Shown here in pieces: positions 23,818 through 33,179 of a stretch of 64,000 nucleotides of DNA. The DNA comes from Polynucleobacter corsicus (GTDB lineage: Bacteria; Pseudomonadota; Gammaproteobacteria; Burkholderiales; Burkholderiaceae), in contig NZ_CP061314.1 of NCBI RefSeq assembly GCF_018688255.1, positions 496,001 through 560,000 of the forward strand, in the 5' to 3' direction. A program made the translations under genes and the position numbers. Within the stretch, counting starts at the first letter, position 1. Every line of letters begins with the position of its first letter. Below the pieces are notes generated by a model that was not told the DNA's origin, ran no database searches, and was given only the letters and a program-made list of their open reading frames with translations.

Positions 23818-26800
23818 ATGGATCTAAAGCAATTTCTGACAGAAGCAAGAAGTGGATTGGTAGATTTATCTTTTTCCAATCCATTACTTAGCTATAAACA
23901 AACAAAAAAAAGAGGCATAAACCTTAGGTGCTTAGAGCCGCTGGCATTGGTACAAAGTCTAGTTAGTGCGGAAGATTATGAAGTTTCTTTAACCTCAAAT
24001 CCAAAGATTGAAATTGATTTAAATGCTTCGGAACTAGATTCCAGGGTGAAATATACAAAGCAAGAGGCCAAGCTATTTATAGAAGAAAAAGGTGTTAACG
24101 TACTTTTTTTCGCAGTTGGTTTTGTTACATGGGTTGAGGATGAGCGTTCGGAATTTAGCTATCAATCACCATTAATTCTGATTCCGGTGAGATTAAACCA
24201 AGATGGGGAAAGTCTTGTAAAAATATCAAAACTAGATGAGGACATTCAAGAAAATTTTGCATTAATTGAGAGATTCGCTAGTTTAGGTATTGATGTACCA
24301 AGATGGTCGGAGGAGAAAGGGATTGAGTCGTATTTTAATGAATTGGAGGGGCTGACAGGTTATCCAATTATTAATGGGGTAGATTTAAATAAAGCGACCA
24401 TTGATATATTCAAGACGCAGAAGTATTTTATGTATGAAGATTTAAATCCTGACTTCTGGGAGGAAGAGCTTGCTGAATCAGGTAAGCTGCTACCAGAATT
24501 TCTAGGGAAGCTAATAAGCGGTTCGATGTTTGAATCCTCGAGCAGCACTATCGGTGAAAAGGAAATAGAAGGGTTAAAAGAGGAGTCTGAGCCTTTGCTG
24601 GTAAAGGATGCTGACTTAAGTCAGTTCAGAACAATATTAAATGCAAGAAATGGGCGTTCATTCGTAATTCAAGGTCCTCCGGGCACTGGTAAATCACAGA
24701 CTATTACAAATCTAATTGCAGATTTAATTTACCAGGGTAAAAAAGTTTTATTTGTATCGGAAAAAAGTACCGCTCTGAATGTTGTTCGCGATAACTTAAT
24801 TGAAGTTGGGCTAGGTGGATTAACTTTAGATTTGCATGACTCAGATACAAGAAAAACAGGGGTTTTAAAAGATCTCGCGCAGACGATTGACGCTGCCAAT
24901 AACTATACTCCGGATGATTCATTTTCACCCAAAAGATATTACGAGCTAAAGGAGGAATTGCAGGAAATTAGAGCGGCCTTAAATTCCGATGTTGCGAATA
25001 GTGGGATAAGGGTTGAGCATTTAATATCCAGCCTAGAGAAAATATATAGTGAGTTCAAGGACCAAAAAGTATCCTTTTCCTTGTTGGATGAAAAATTCTC
25101 TAGGGTCGAAGCGATAGATTTGCCTTACACAGAATTTTCAAAAAATCTAGAAATCATTAAGAATTATGAGAGGCTATCTGACGAAATTTCAGAGGAAAGT
25201 CGATTTGTTTTTTCGCATGTAAGAGTGCCAAATGGGCAAGCGTTCGACGAAATTCGGATTTTAGATTTAATCAAAAATATTGCAGCGCATTTTGCTGACT
25301 ATATAGGCCCAAATGCCCCTTCAGAAGAGGTTGAAAGTGCATTAATGACTTTAACCAAGAAGGCGAAAGATCAGCTTCATAGAGAGTCAATCGCCTCAGT
25401 TCTAAATGGCGCTATCTTAGCTGTCGATATAAGAGAAATTGACGGAATTGTTGCAGCCTTTAAAAGCATCCAATCAGATCAAAATGGATATCATAGTCAA
25501 ATTAAGGGCTTGGGCTGGACCACCCCAATTAATGACATCAACAACAATCTTCGCTCTGCTCGCCCTCAAATTCAACATTTTTTCTCACCCTCGCGAAAAA
25601 GGGAATATCAAAATTTAAGGGCGCAATATTTTCACGAAAAAACTAATGACGATAGGGTTGAGGAGCTTATTAGGGCCATCAATTTTTCCCAAATTAGGAT
25701 TTCAGAAATTATTGGACAAATAAAGAGCCAATATTTGCGGAAATTTTTTAATGATGAGGCTAAAAAATTTGATATTGCGGGCAATATAGATGGGTTGATT
25801 CAAATCAAGGTGGACTTAGTGTCGCTTGAGTCGTTAGGAATTTTTGAGGCGATGGCGAACTCCACTTCTGAGGAGATTGCAGATGTCTTGGACTTTCTTG
25901 GTGCCGAGCAATATTCAAGCCCACTGGAGTCGAAGGTGGTGTTGGGTTACCTTAAGGACTTAAGTGCAGCCCTGAATTCAAATGATTTATCCACCCTTCC
26001 TAAACATATTTTAGGCACGGTTTTAGCCTCTCTTCCAGTTGCACTCGAATCTAATATTGAATGGAATGAATTTGAAATTAGTCAGGGCTTAATTGAAGCT
26101 AAAAAATTACAGTGGGCAGTCGATCAAAACATATGTTTGCCAAGCCAGGCATATGCCTATAGGTATTTTAAAAATTTAAAAAGTTTGTTTGACGAAAATT
26201 CAAAATATTCAAAAGAATTAAGCGGTACCTTAATTGAAAGTAAGCGGGATGAATATAGGCAATTGGATTTGCTTCGAAAAATTTATTCCAAAAATTTAAT
26301 TTTAAAGCGACAGCAAGATAACATCAAAGGTCTTCTGTCTCAGCCTTCTGCTAATTTTGTTGCCCTAAATAAAATTTTTAAAAAATCGAGAAATATCCCA
26401 TCGATAAGAAGGGTGATACAAAATTGCTTTGAGGAAATCAGTGCAATTAAGCCGATTTTCATGATGAGCCCACTAAGTGTTGCCACATTCATACCAAGGC
26501 AAACAAATTATTTTGATTATTTAATATTTGATGAAGCTAGCCAAATAAAGCCTAGCGATGCTTTGGGTGCAATTCTTCGTTGCAAGTCAACAATAATTGT
26601 TGGGGACTCTATGCAGTTACCCCCTACAAGAATATTTGATGCTGACTCATCTACTGTAGATAGCGCTTCAGAGCTATATGATGATTTTGATTTCGACAAC
26701 TCTGGTATTGGTCTTGTCGATATTCCAAGTATTTTGGATTTGGCTTCTTCCTTAAGAATTCCTGAGTTTAAGTTGAATTGGCACTATAGGAGTAAATTTG

Positions 26801-27768
26801 CCGATCTTATAGCTGTCAGCAATAAAGAGTTTTATGAAGACAGTCTAGTTACATTCCCAGATGCCAAGATCCCGCTTGATAATGAAGGGGTTCGGTTTAC
26901 TTTTATCGAAAATGGAAATTACGAAAGATCAACTACGCGTAAGAATCCAAATGAAGCAATTGCTGTAGTTGATGCTATTTTTGAGCATATAAAAAATAAT
27001 CCTGAGCGTTCATTGGGTGTGGCAACCTTTAGTGTTGCGCAAAAAGAGGCTATTGAAGAGCATCTTTTCCAAACCCAAGAACGTCGTGATTTGTTAGATC
27101 AGTTTAATAAGCGGCACCCTAAAGAAGATTTTTTTGTAAAGAATATTGAGCGTATACAGGGCGATGAGAGGGACTGTATATTCATTAGTATCGGGTATGG
27201 TCGATCCTCAAACTCAACTTCGGGATCAATAAACTTTGGGCCCCTTAGTCAGAATGGCGGAGATAAGAGGTTAAATGTGCTGATCAGCCGTGCAAAATAT
27301 CTTTGCCGTGTATTTTCTAGCATTCATTATTACGACATACCAGCAACTACGAGTGCATATCCCGGGGTTGAGAGACTAAAGAAATTTTTAAAATTTGCAG
27401 AAACTGGCGAAATTGATTTGCCAAGCATTACGGGTGGAGACTACGACTCCGAATTTGAGCGCTCGGTAGCAAATGCCCTGCGCAATAAGGGTTATATTGT
27501 AGATGGTCAAGTTGGTAGTAGCGGCTTCAAGATCGACCTAGCAATTAGGCATCCTTCCAAAGAGGGCGAATATCTCTGTGGTGTTGAGTGTGATGGAGCA
27601 ACATATCATAGTTCCTTGACGGCTAGAGAGCGCGATAGAATCAGGCAAGAAATCTTAGAGTCAAGAGGTTGGACCATTCTTAGAATTTGGAGTACAGATT
27701 GGTTTAGGGGCAGAGAAAGAGAGTTGAAAAAAATTGAACAAAAATTATTGGAAATGATTGGGAGTTGA
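23818..27768 (+). CDS. SF1 helicase (DUF4011-like) with C-terminal Vsr/MTES_1575-like nuclease
   Basis: A 1316-residue protein and first gene of a five-gene operon. The N-terminus (GLVDLSFSNPLLSYKQTKKR) matches DUF4011 of large SF1 helicases. Walker A is GPPGTGKSQTITNL near residue 287, Walker B is YLIFDEASQIKPSDA near 900 with VGDSMQLPPT after it, and motifs RIQGDERDCIFIS and LNVLISRAK complete the helicase. Residues about 1205-1316 form a PD-(D/E)XK nuclease of the Vsr/MTES_1575 type (SEFERSVANAL, FKIDLAI, VECDGATYHSS, GWTILRIWSTDWF). It should unwind and cut nucleic acid, presumably of invaders. Base composition is AT-richer than the core genes, suggesting transfer. The ribosome-binding site is weak. 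Confidence 0.9.
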   Translation: MDLKQFLTEARSGLVDLSFSNPLLSYKQTKKRGINLRCLEPLALVQSLVSAEDYEVSLTSNPKIEIDLNASELDSRVKYTKQEAKLFIEEKGVNVLFFAVGFVTWVEDERSEFSYQSPLILIPVRLNQDGESLVKISKLDEDIQENFALIERFASLGIDVPRWSEEKGIESYFNELEGLTGYPIINGVDLNKATIDIFKTQKYFMYEDLNPDFWEEELAESGKLLPEFLGKLISGSMFESSSSTIGEKEIEGLKEESEPLLVKDADLSQFRTILNARNGRSFVIQGPPGTGKSQTITNLIADLIYQGKKVLFVSEKSTALNVVRDNLIEVGLGGLTLDLHDSDTRKTGVLKDLAQTIDAANNYTPDDSFSPKRYYELKEELQEIRAALNSDVANSGIRVEHLISSLEKIYSEFKDQKVSFSLLDEKFSRVEAIDLPYTEFSKNLEIIKNYERLSDEISEESRFVFSHVRVPNGQAFDEIRILDLIKNIAAHFADYIGPNAPSEEVESALMTLTKKAKDQLHRESIASVLNGAILAVDIREIDGIVAAFKSIQSDQNGYHSQIKGLGWTTPINDINNNLRSARPQIQHFFSPSRKREYQNLRAQYFHEKTNDDRVEELIRAINFSQIRISEIIGQIKSQYLRKFFNDEAKKFDIAGNIDGLIQIKVDLVSLESLGIFEAMANSTSEEIADVLDFLGAEQYSSPLESKVVLGYLKDLSAALNSNDLSTLPKHILGTVLASLPVALESNIEWNEFEISQGLIEAKKLQWAVDQNICLPSQAYAYRYFKNLKSLFDENSKYSKELSGTLIESKRDEYRQLDLLRKIYSKNLILKRQQDNIKGLLSQPSANFVALNKIFKKSRNIPSIRRVIQNCFEEISAIKPIFMMSPLSVATFIPRQTNYFDYLIFDEASQIKPSDALGAILRCKSTIIVGDSMQLPPTRIFDADSSTVDSASELYDDFDFDNSGIGLVDIPSILDLASSLRIPEFKLNWHYRSKFADLIAVSNKEFYEDSLVTFPDAKIPLDNEGVRFTFIENGNYERSTTRKNPNEAIAVVDAIFEHIKNNPERSLGVATFSVAQKEAIEEHLFQTQERRDLLDQFNKRHPKEDFFVKNIERIQGDERDCIFISIGYGRSSNSTSGSINFGPLSQNGGDKRLNVLISRAKYLCRVFSSIHYYDIPATTSAYPGVERLKKFLKFAETGEIDLPSITGGDYDSEFERSVANALRNKGYIVDGQVGSSGFKIDLAIRHPSKEGEYLCGVECDGATYHSSLTARERDRIRQEILESRGWTILRIWSTDWFRGRERELKKIEQKLLEMIGS

Positions 27769-27769
27769 T

Positions 27770-29212
27770 ATGTCTTTTAATTATGCTGAAGAAATCCTAG
27801 GTCTTAGGAACAAGGAGCGAGATGCTCTTGATGCTGGTAAGGCCGATGGAACTGGCGAGGCTCCATCAAGCGCAGATGAGCAATTTAATGCGTCTCAGCT
27901 TGACATTAAATTTGAGGTACAAAAAGTTGCAAGACATCTTATCTCCGATACCAAAACCACGACTCTTGGTTATGTTACTCAATTAAATTCTCAGGAGTCC
28001 GCCCTCAGGAATGGTGTTGCGCTTCCAGATCTAGAGAACATTAAGGCAAGCTCCGAACAGGAGCTAAGAGTGCTTACCTCGGAATGTGGCCCAACTTTTA
28101 TTGATAAGTTGCTTGAGTTTTGGAGGGCTGAAAAGAGAATCGCTAACTTCAAAAGGGATAAGGGAATTCCGGATGGCCCAGAAAATGCCCCTGATAGCGT
28201 AAAAGCTCATTACATGACAATTGTTGCTTACGCAGTGATTGAAACTATTGTTAACGTTTTCATTTTTAATGCAGGCTTGAGTGGATTTGATGCATTTTTA
28301 CTCTCTACATTTATATCGGTATTAAATATTCTTCCCGCAGTGGTTGTGGGAAACTATTATCGGAATATAAATGTTGGGAGTACTCTCTCAAAAAGGCTGG
28401 CTGTCACCGCCTTAGTGGTATGGCTACTCTTTCTGCTATGGCTTAATACATCATTAGCAATTCTGAGATCATTTTTAACGGCATCTAATTCTGCAGAGGC
28501 TAATCTTTTCAATAATCCGGAAATATTTCAAATATTTTTTAGGGATGCATTTTCAGTATTTTCACTTCAGGCCCCACCAATTAGGGATGTACTTAGCATT
28601 ATGTTGTGGTTAGTTGGAATTCTTGCTGGAGTATTGGCTTGTTGGAAGGGTTATACGTCTGATGAAAAAATTCCTGAATTAGGAAAACTTAATCGGGACT
28701 ATAAAATTCATAAAGAAGAGCTTCATTCTCTTGAGGTCAAAATGAGGGATGCGCTATCTGCAATTATTTCTAATAAAACGAGTATTTTCCAAAGAGTTAG
28801 GAATGAATTTGAAACAAATCGACGCGACTATAAATCGGGAATTCAACTTCTTGGCCAGAAGATTTCGGAATTTGATCGTCAGCTAAAAGAGATTGAGGGG
28901 CAATATAAGCATTTAATTAACTTATATCGTGAGGGCAATAAATCTACTAGAAAAAGCTATCCCCCCGAATATTTTGGCGAAAATGAACCGGACCTAGGGG
29001 TTGATAATCTGCCAGATTTTTCGGATTTTTCGGAGACTCGTATAAACGAGAAAATAGCCATTATTGAAGAGCTATTTCAAGCCAAAGTTAACGATTTAAA
29101 TGCTTTGCAAACCCAATTTAATGAATTTATTGATGAGTTGCACTTGAAATTTGAGGCAAAGATGACCGCCCTTGATGATGAGGCCCGTCGTCGAATTCAG
29201 AAAGATTGGTGA
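27770..29212 (+). CDS. Polytopic membrane protein with coiled coils (operon gene 2)
   Basis: A 480-residue protein starting one base after the helicase stop, with GGGAG eight bases before ATG 27770. A soluble N-terminal part (1-148) precedes four predicted membrane helices (149-169, 174-196, 209-233, 274-293), then a long heptad-rich cytoplasmic part (about 310-395 and 425-478). No known family recognised. Its membrane and coiled-coil layout suits a scaffold linking the membrane channel subunits to the helicase. It overlaps no neighbour but is spaced by one base on each side, so strongly co-translated. Confidence 0.75.
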   Translation: MSFNYAEEILGLRNKERDALDAGKADGTGEAPSSADEQFNASQLDIKFEVQKVARHLISDTKTTTLGYVTQLNSQESALRNGVALPDLENIKASSEQELRVLTSECGPTFIDKLLEFWRAEKRIANFKRDKGIPDGPENAPDSVKAHYMTIVAYAVIETIVNVFIFNAGLSGFDAFLLSTFISVLNILPAVVVGNYYRNINVGSTLSKRLAVTALVVWLLFLLWLNTSLAILRSFLTASNSAEANLFNNPEIFQIFFRDAFSVFSLQAPPIRDVLSIMLWLVGILAGVLACWKGYTSDEKIPELGKLNRDYKIHKEELHSLEVKMRDALSAIISNKTSIFQRVRNEFETNRRDYKSGIQLLGQKISEFDRQLKEIEGQYKHLINLYREGNKSTRKSYPPEYFGENEPDLGVDNLPDFSDFSETRINEKIAIIEELFQAKVNDLNALQTQFNEFIDELHLKFEAKMTALDDEARRRIQKDW

Positions 29213-29213
29213 A

Positions 29214-30029
29214 ATGAGTTACTCAAAGAAAAAAAATGCTGCTGAAAGCAAGTCTTTTAAATTTTTAGTTATTGTCTTAGCCGTAGCGGCGTTGATAGGT
29301 ATTGCTGTGGTGGTTTTAACCCCTCCAGATTTGGATGCTAATTTTTGCCCTATCGATAAATCAAAAATTCAGCCTCACAAGGTTTCGATGCTGATAGATA
29401 TCACTGACAAGTTATCAAATCAGAATAAGAAAATTGTTAATGAACTTTTGCAGGATTGGGTAAGCAGTGGAGTTTCCTCGCAAAAACTTTCAATTTACTC
29501 ACTCAATACATCCAACATTAATGAATTTGAGGATATTGATACCTTATGCTCCCCTCCAAACGCCAGATTATTGGCCTTTAGCTATGGGAGGCAAAAGGCG
29601 GATCAAAGAATTGGAGAGTTTAAAAAAAGACTTTTAGATAAAATTGAGCAGAGCTCTGCAACCAAAAATAGCCTAAATACCTCCAGAATTTTGGAGTCGG
29701 TTCGACAGATTACCAATGGCCCTGGCTGGTTCTCTGGCTCATCACGCCTCATTTTGATTACGGATTTAATTGAAAAGTCTGACTTTGCAGATTTTTATAA
29801 TGCCGTTCCGCCTAAATTCTCGGATTGGGTTCTGAAGTCTGCCAATCAAAGTTTAGTTAATTCCATACAGATGGGAAAAGGGGATAGGGTTCAGGTATGT
29901 CAATTGCTAACTGAGAAGCCTGGCTTTGCATCACGGGAAAGAGCTGCAGAATTTTGGGTTGAGTTATTTAGGTTCAAGGGCGTTAGCGAAGTGGTTTTTA
30001 CTTGCAATCAAATAGTTCGAGATAAGTGA
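29214..30029 (+). CDS. Membrane-anchored extracytoplasmic protein, VWA-like (operon gene 3)
   Basis: A 271-residue protein. I choose ATG 29214 (MSYSKKKNAAESK), one base after the upstream stop. One membrane helix (about 15-35) with a basic N-terminus places the rest in the periplasm. The remaining domain resembles a Rossmann/VWA-like fold: HKVSMLIDITDKLS gives a DxTD start, SIYSLN a second strand, then SSRLILITDLIE a third. The full MIDAS set is not obvious. Two or more cysteines (Cys in NFCPID, TLCSPP, VQVCQL) could form disulfides. Unknown family; possibly a periplasmic sensor for the channel complex (inference). Confidence 0.72.
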   Translation: MSYSKKKNAAESKSFKFLVIVLAVAALIGIAVVVLTPPDLDANFCPIDKSKIQPHKVSMLIDITDKLSNQNKKIVNELLQDWVSSGVSSQKLSIYSLNTSNINEFEDIDTLCSPPNARLLAFSYGRQKADQRIGEFKKRLLDKIEQSSATKNSLNTSRILESVRQITNGPGWFSGSSRLILITDLIEKSDFADFYNAVPPKFSDWVLKSANQSLVNSIQMGKGDRVQVCQLLTEKPGFASRERAAEFWVELFRFKGVSEVVFTCNQIVRDK

Positions 30030-30030
30030 T

Positions 30031-31305
30031 ATGAAGAAATTTGACTTAAACAGCATGCAGTTCAATATGAATAACGCATTTGCAGGGTTTGCTGCCCTTG
30101 GCCTTGTGATCTCTGTGCTCATAAAATTCATATTTTCTGAATCGGACAACTCTTTTTACCCGACTCTGATTGCATTTGTAGTTCTATTAATGGTTTTCCA
30201 TCGACTTAGTTATATTGCGATAACTGAGAATAAGTTTAAAGAGATCGGGGATGGGAAAAGGCTGACGGATGGGTCGATCGTGGATGGTGTCTACTATCTT
30301 GGATTTACCTATACGTTATTAATTTTAGTCACTTCTTTCGTGTCTATGGGCCAGGATCCAGGGACAATGCGCCTAAAGTACGATAGTAATCTGATGGTCT
30401 TGATGGATATCTTAAATAGATTCTGCGTCGGTCTTTTTACTACTGGTTATGGCTTAGTTGCTCGTATCCAGTTGTCAAATTTAGTTGAAATTGAAGAACT
30501 TGACCCTGAGGGCTTAAAAGAAAAGCTAAATACTAAGACAGCTGCTCTCATTGCAATAATTGAGCTGGGCACCACTTCTTTGCAAAATTTAGTGATTTCA
30601 TCTAACGAATCTATTAGCAATTCTGTTGTTGAGGCAACCAACTCAATTTCAGGCCAATCTGATTTAATTTCAAGTAATCTCAGTGAGATTTCAGGAAATC
30701 TAACTAAGGTTTTAGCTAAGCTTAAAAAGCAAGTTGAAAATTTAGACTTAACAGATGCTACTACTGCTATAGAGATGCATTTATCTAGCACTTCAGGAGA
30801 GGTTCTTCAATTAAATCAGGCGATAAATGAAGTCTCTCAGAAATTCTCCGGGGCTGGATCAATTGTAGGTGAGTCATCATCTAAGTTAATTCATGTTTTA
30901 GATCAGATTAATGCTCAGCAGTCAGCTTTGTTAGGGGGGATTAATTCCCTTGCCGCTTCATTTGAAAGCATTGTTAAGGTGGTGCCTGAGTCTGAGCAGG
31001 TTATTAAGAGCTCCACTGTTAGCTTGAATGGGTTCGATACAAATTTACAAGCTTCCCTTGTTAATTTGGCCCAACTTACTCAGGCCCTTGTGAATTCTCA
31101 AAATAGCCTCAATTCTCTTGTTTCAGGCGCCAATCAAGCAAGCTCTCAATTACAGCAATCTAGCGGCGTTCTTGGCACCACTATGGCTAATAGCGCTAAT
31201 TCAATTCAAGAAAGCGTCAAGCTGTTTTCGGAGAGATTGGATTCTTTGGATAATTCAATTCTTACGCTTGAAAGAAAAATTAAACCTAGAGGATGGCTGG
31301 GTTAA
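30031..31305 (+). CDS. MotA/ExbB/ZorA-like membrane protein with long helical tail (operon gene 4)
   Basis: A 424-residue protein with four predicted membrane helices (15-35, 42-63, 86-106, 120-146). The last one, FCVGLFTTGYGLVARIQLS, has the small-residue Thr-Thr-Gly-x-Gly pattern of the third conserved helix in MotA, ExbB, TolQ and ZorA. Residues 150-424 form a long coiled-coil-like cytoplasmic tail full of Ser/Asn/Gln heptads (ISSNLSEISGNLTKVLAKL), as in ZorA tails. It is followed three bases later by the ExbD/MotB-like gene, the usual order. Probably the A subunit of an ion-driven rotary or force-generating channel. Confidence 0.8.
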   Translation: MKKFDLNSMQFNMNNAFAGFAALGLVISVLIKFIFSESDNSFYPTLIAFVVLLMVFHRLSYIAITENKFKEIGDGKRLTDGSIVDGVYYLGFTYTLLILVTSFVSMGQDPGTMRLKYDSNLMVLMDILNRFCVGLFTTGYGLVARIQLSNLVEIEELDPEGLKEKLNTKTAALIAIIELGTTSLQNLVISSNESISNSVVEATNSISGQSDLISSNLSEISGNLTKVLAKLKKQVENLDLTDATTAIEMHLSSTSGEVLQLNQAINEVSQKFSGAGSIVGESSSKLIHVLDQINAQQSALLGGINSLAASFESIVKVVPESEQVIKSSTVSLNGFDTNLQASLVNLAQLTQALVNSQNSLNSLVSGANQASSQLQQSSGVLGTTMANSANSIQESVKLFSERLDSLDNSILTLERKIKPRGWLG

Positions 31306-31308
31306 TAC

Positions 31309-31869
31309 GTGAGTAAGAATTTTGCAAAAAGAGATAAAGTGGTATTTATCTCTCTAATTGACATCCTATTGCAATTAACATTTGTATTGTTGATAGTTGT
31401 ATTGTTTGTTTATCGCGAGAATGAAACGACGCTTGTTAAGTTGAACCAGTTGCGCGACTCTACAAGGGATATTGGAACTTGTAAGACTGAGAAGGATCAA
31501 TGTGAGGCTGAACTACTTGATCTTAAAAAACAGTATTTACAGGCCTGTATTCCTGCCTCGAGAACTTCAGCGGCTCCTTCTGTAAGGTTTATGGCTCAGT
31601 CTACATCGGCTGTAATTTTTCAGGAATTTACACCAAGCTACTATAGATATCTCTCGGAAAAGGGGGACAAAGTTCGCGAAGCAAAAGCAAGGGCTATTAA
31701 ATCAGGAGCTCAGGTCAGTCTGGACGACATGGAAAATACATTTGCTTTTATAAGGGAAGGCGATTGTTATCATGAATTTACTGTGACACCAATTGCCTCC
31801 ATTAATTCCGTCGAGAGCGACCGAGTGAGAAGTAGAATCAGCCCCACATTTAAAAAACTTCAGAATTAA
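31309..31869 (+). CDS. ExbD/MotB/ZorB-like membrane protein (operon gene 5)
   Basis: A 186-residue protein from GTG 31309, three bases after the previous stop. One N-terminal membrane helix, VVFISLIDILLQLTFVLLIV, matches the start of ExbD/TolR/MotB helices, and Asp18 occupies the place of the conserved proton-carrying Asp. The remaining periplasmic part has a cysteine-containing coiled-coil segment (CKTEKDQCEAELL) and a small C-terminal domain. No OmpA-type peptidoglycan motif is recognisable, unlike typical ZorB, so the anchor may be supplied by gene 3. Last gene of the operon. Confidence 0.8.
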   Translation: MSKNFAKRDKVVFISLIDILLQLTFVLLIVVLFVYRENETTLVKLNQLRDSTRDIGTCKTEKDQCEAELLDLKKQYLQACIPASRTSAAPSVRFMAQSTSAVIFQEFTPSYYRYLSEKGDKVREAKARAIKSGAQVSLDDMENTFAFIREGDCYHEFTVTPIASINSVESDRVRSRISPTFKKLQN

Positions 31870-31988
31870 GCACTGCGCTCTATCGATAAATTGAGTTTTT
31901 TTAGATTATCTTTTAAGCTGTGCGGTTTTGTGTGAATGCCCTAAAAAGGTGCATGATTTGCCTTTTGTGTAAACGCGGCTAGGGCGGC

Positions 31989-32024
31989 GGTATTAAAAGT
32001 CAAAACCCCTAGACTTTTAATACC
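31989..32024. repeat. 13-bp stem-loop downstream of the helicase operon
   Basis: GGTATTAAAAGTC (31989-32001) and GACTTTTAATACC (32012-32024) are exact reverse complements with a 10-base loop. No T tract follows, but a C run does. It could be a factor-independent-like transcription end or a mobile-element end. The region 31870-32068 contains no gene. Confidence 0.6.
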
Positions 32025-32068
32025 CCCCCTCTATTTATGCGGCACTAAGTTTATGACTTATCCGTTAT

Positions 32069-32310
32069 TGAACTGACCTGATTTTTAGTACCACTCCAGA
32101 AGAGAGGATTTTTGATAATCTTCACCCTAAAGGAGTGCTAAATATGGCAAAAGGCCAACGTCTTAAACCCGAGCAAATCGTCACCTTATTCCGTCAAATC
32201 GATGTCCTGACAACGAACGGCAAAACCCTAGCCCAGGCCTGTAAAGAAGTGGGAACGGTAGAGCAAAGCTACTATCGTTGGCGCAAGATTTATGGCGGCA
32301 TGAAGGTCGA
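32069..32310 (+). pseudogene. Truncated IS3-family element: left end and orfA fragment
   Basis: Starts with TGAACTGACC, a typical IS3-family terminus, and then orfA from ATG 32144 (AAAGGAG upstream), reading MAKGQRLKPEQIVTLFRQID and a HTH with QSYYRWRKIYGGMKVD. The frame is cut at 32310 by the second IS element; the expected continuation of orfA, orfB and the right end are not found on the other side, so the rest was lost. Confidence 0.75.
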
Positions 32311-32327
32311 TGGTAATCCCCCCATTT

Positions 32328-33179
32328 TTAACTTAAGCTAAAAGTAGAGGCTGGTACTGCAAGTGCTAGTTTTTGCTTCGGCGTTATTCCACCTAAGCCC
32401 ATGTTCGGTCTTTCATGATTGTATGTCCACATCCAATCGGTAGCAAAGTCTTGAACTTCATCAATCGATTCAAAGAGGTATTGATTAAGCCAATCGTAAC
32501 GTACGGTGCGGTTGTATCTTTCAATGTACGCATTTTGTTGTGGCTTACCTGGTTGGATATAAGTCATCTCTATTTGATGACTCGTAGCCCACTGCATGAG
32601 CACGCTACCCACTAGTTCCGGCCCATTATCGCAACGTATTTTTAAAGGCTTGCCACGCCACTCAATCACTTGATCGAGTGAGCGAACCACTCTGGCTGCT
32701 GACATGGAAAAATCAATATCGATTGCTAAGGCTTCCCGATTAAAGTCATCAATCACATTAAACAAGCGGATAGATCTACCATCGTGCAACTGGTCATGCA
32801 TAAAATCAATGGACCAGGTGTCATTGATACCTTCAGGTACTGCCAATGGCACAGGCTTCTCGCGTACCAAGCGTTTATGGGGCTTAATCCGGAGGTTCAG
32901 TTCTAACTCCCGGTAGATGCGATAGACCCGCTTATGGTTCCAAGTAAAGCCCTTCACATTACGTAAGTACAAGAAGCAAAGCCCAAAACCCCAGTTACGT
33001 TGGTTCTGAGTAAGACGCACCAGCCAATCAGCAATGAGGGCATTGTCGGTCGATAGCTTCGGGTGATAGCGATAGCAAGTCTGGCTAATGACAAAGGTAT
33101 CGCACGCTAAACGGATGCTCATTCGGCCACTGTGAACCTGTTGGCTGGCCATCTCGCGCCTACGAGATGGCCGAGTTAC
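32328..33179 (-). CDS. IS3-family transposase OrfB (DDE integrase), made by -1 frameshift
   Basis: The catalytic part, about 274 residues from the first Met (33152), extends upstream in frame to the slippery site at 33179. DDE residues are visible: Asp in TWSIDFMHD, Asp in KIRCDNGPE, and Glu in NAYIERYNR with K/R spacing. It carries a HTH_21-like stretch (ALIADWLVRLTQNQRNWGFG) before the rve domain. It is related to the IS3-family groups abundant in Burkholderiales. Expressed as an OrfAB fusion through A-AAA-AAG slippage. Confidence 0.9.
   Translation of the reverse strand, partial: VTRPSRRREMASQQVHSGRMSIRLACDTFVISQTCYRYHPKLSTDNALIADWLVRLTQNQRNWGFGLCFLYLRNVKGFTWNHKRVYRIYRELELNLRIKPHKRLVREKPVPLAVPEGINDTWSIDFMHDQLHDGRSIRLFNVIDDFNREALAIDIDFSMSAARVVRSLDQVIEWRGKPLKIRCDNGPELVGSVLMQWATSHQIEMTYIQPGKPQQNAYIERYNRTVRYDWLNQYLFESIDEVQDFATDWMWTYNHERPNMGLGGITPKQKLALAVPASTFSLS

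Noticed and set aside
23576..23884. Minus-strand 102-residue open frame between merR and the helicase operon
   Set aside because: It overlaps the helicase start in antisense, lacks a ribosome-binding site and has an unusual composition; left as possible relic only.
23818..31869. A canonical type I, II or III Zorya system
   Set aside because: The channel-like pair fits, but no SNF2-type ZorD, ZorC, ZorE, ZorF or ZorG is recognisable; the helicase is SF1 with a Vsr-like nuclease.
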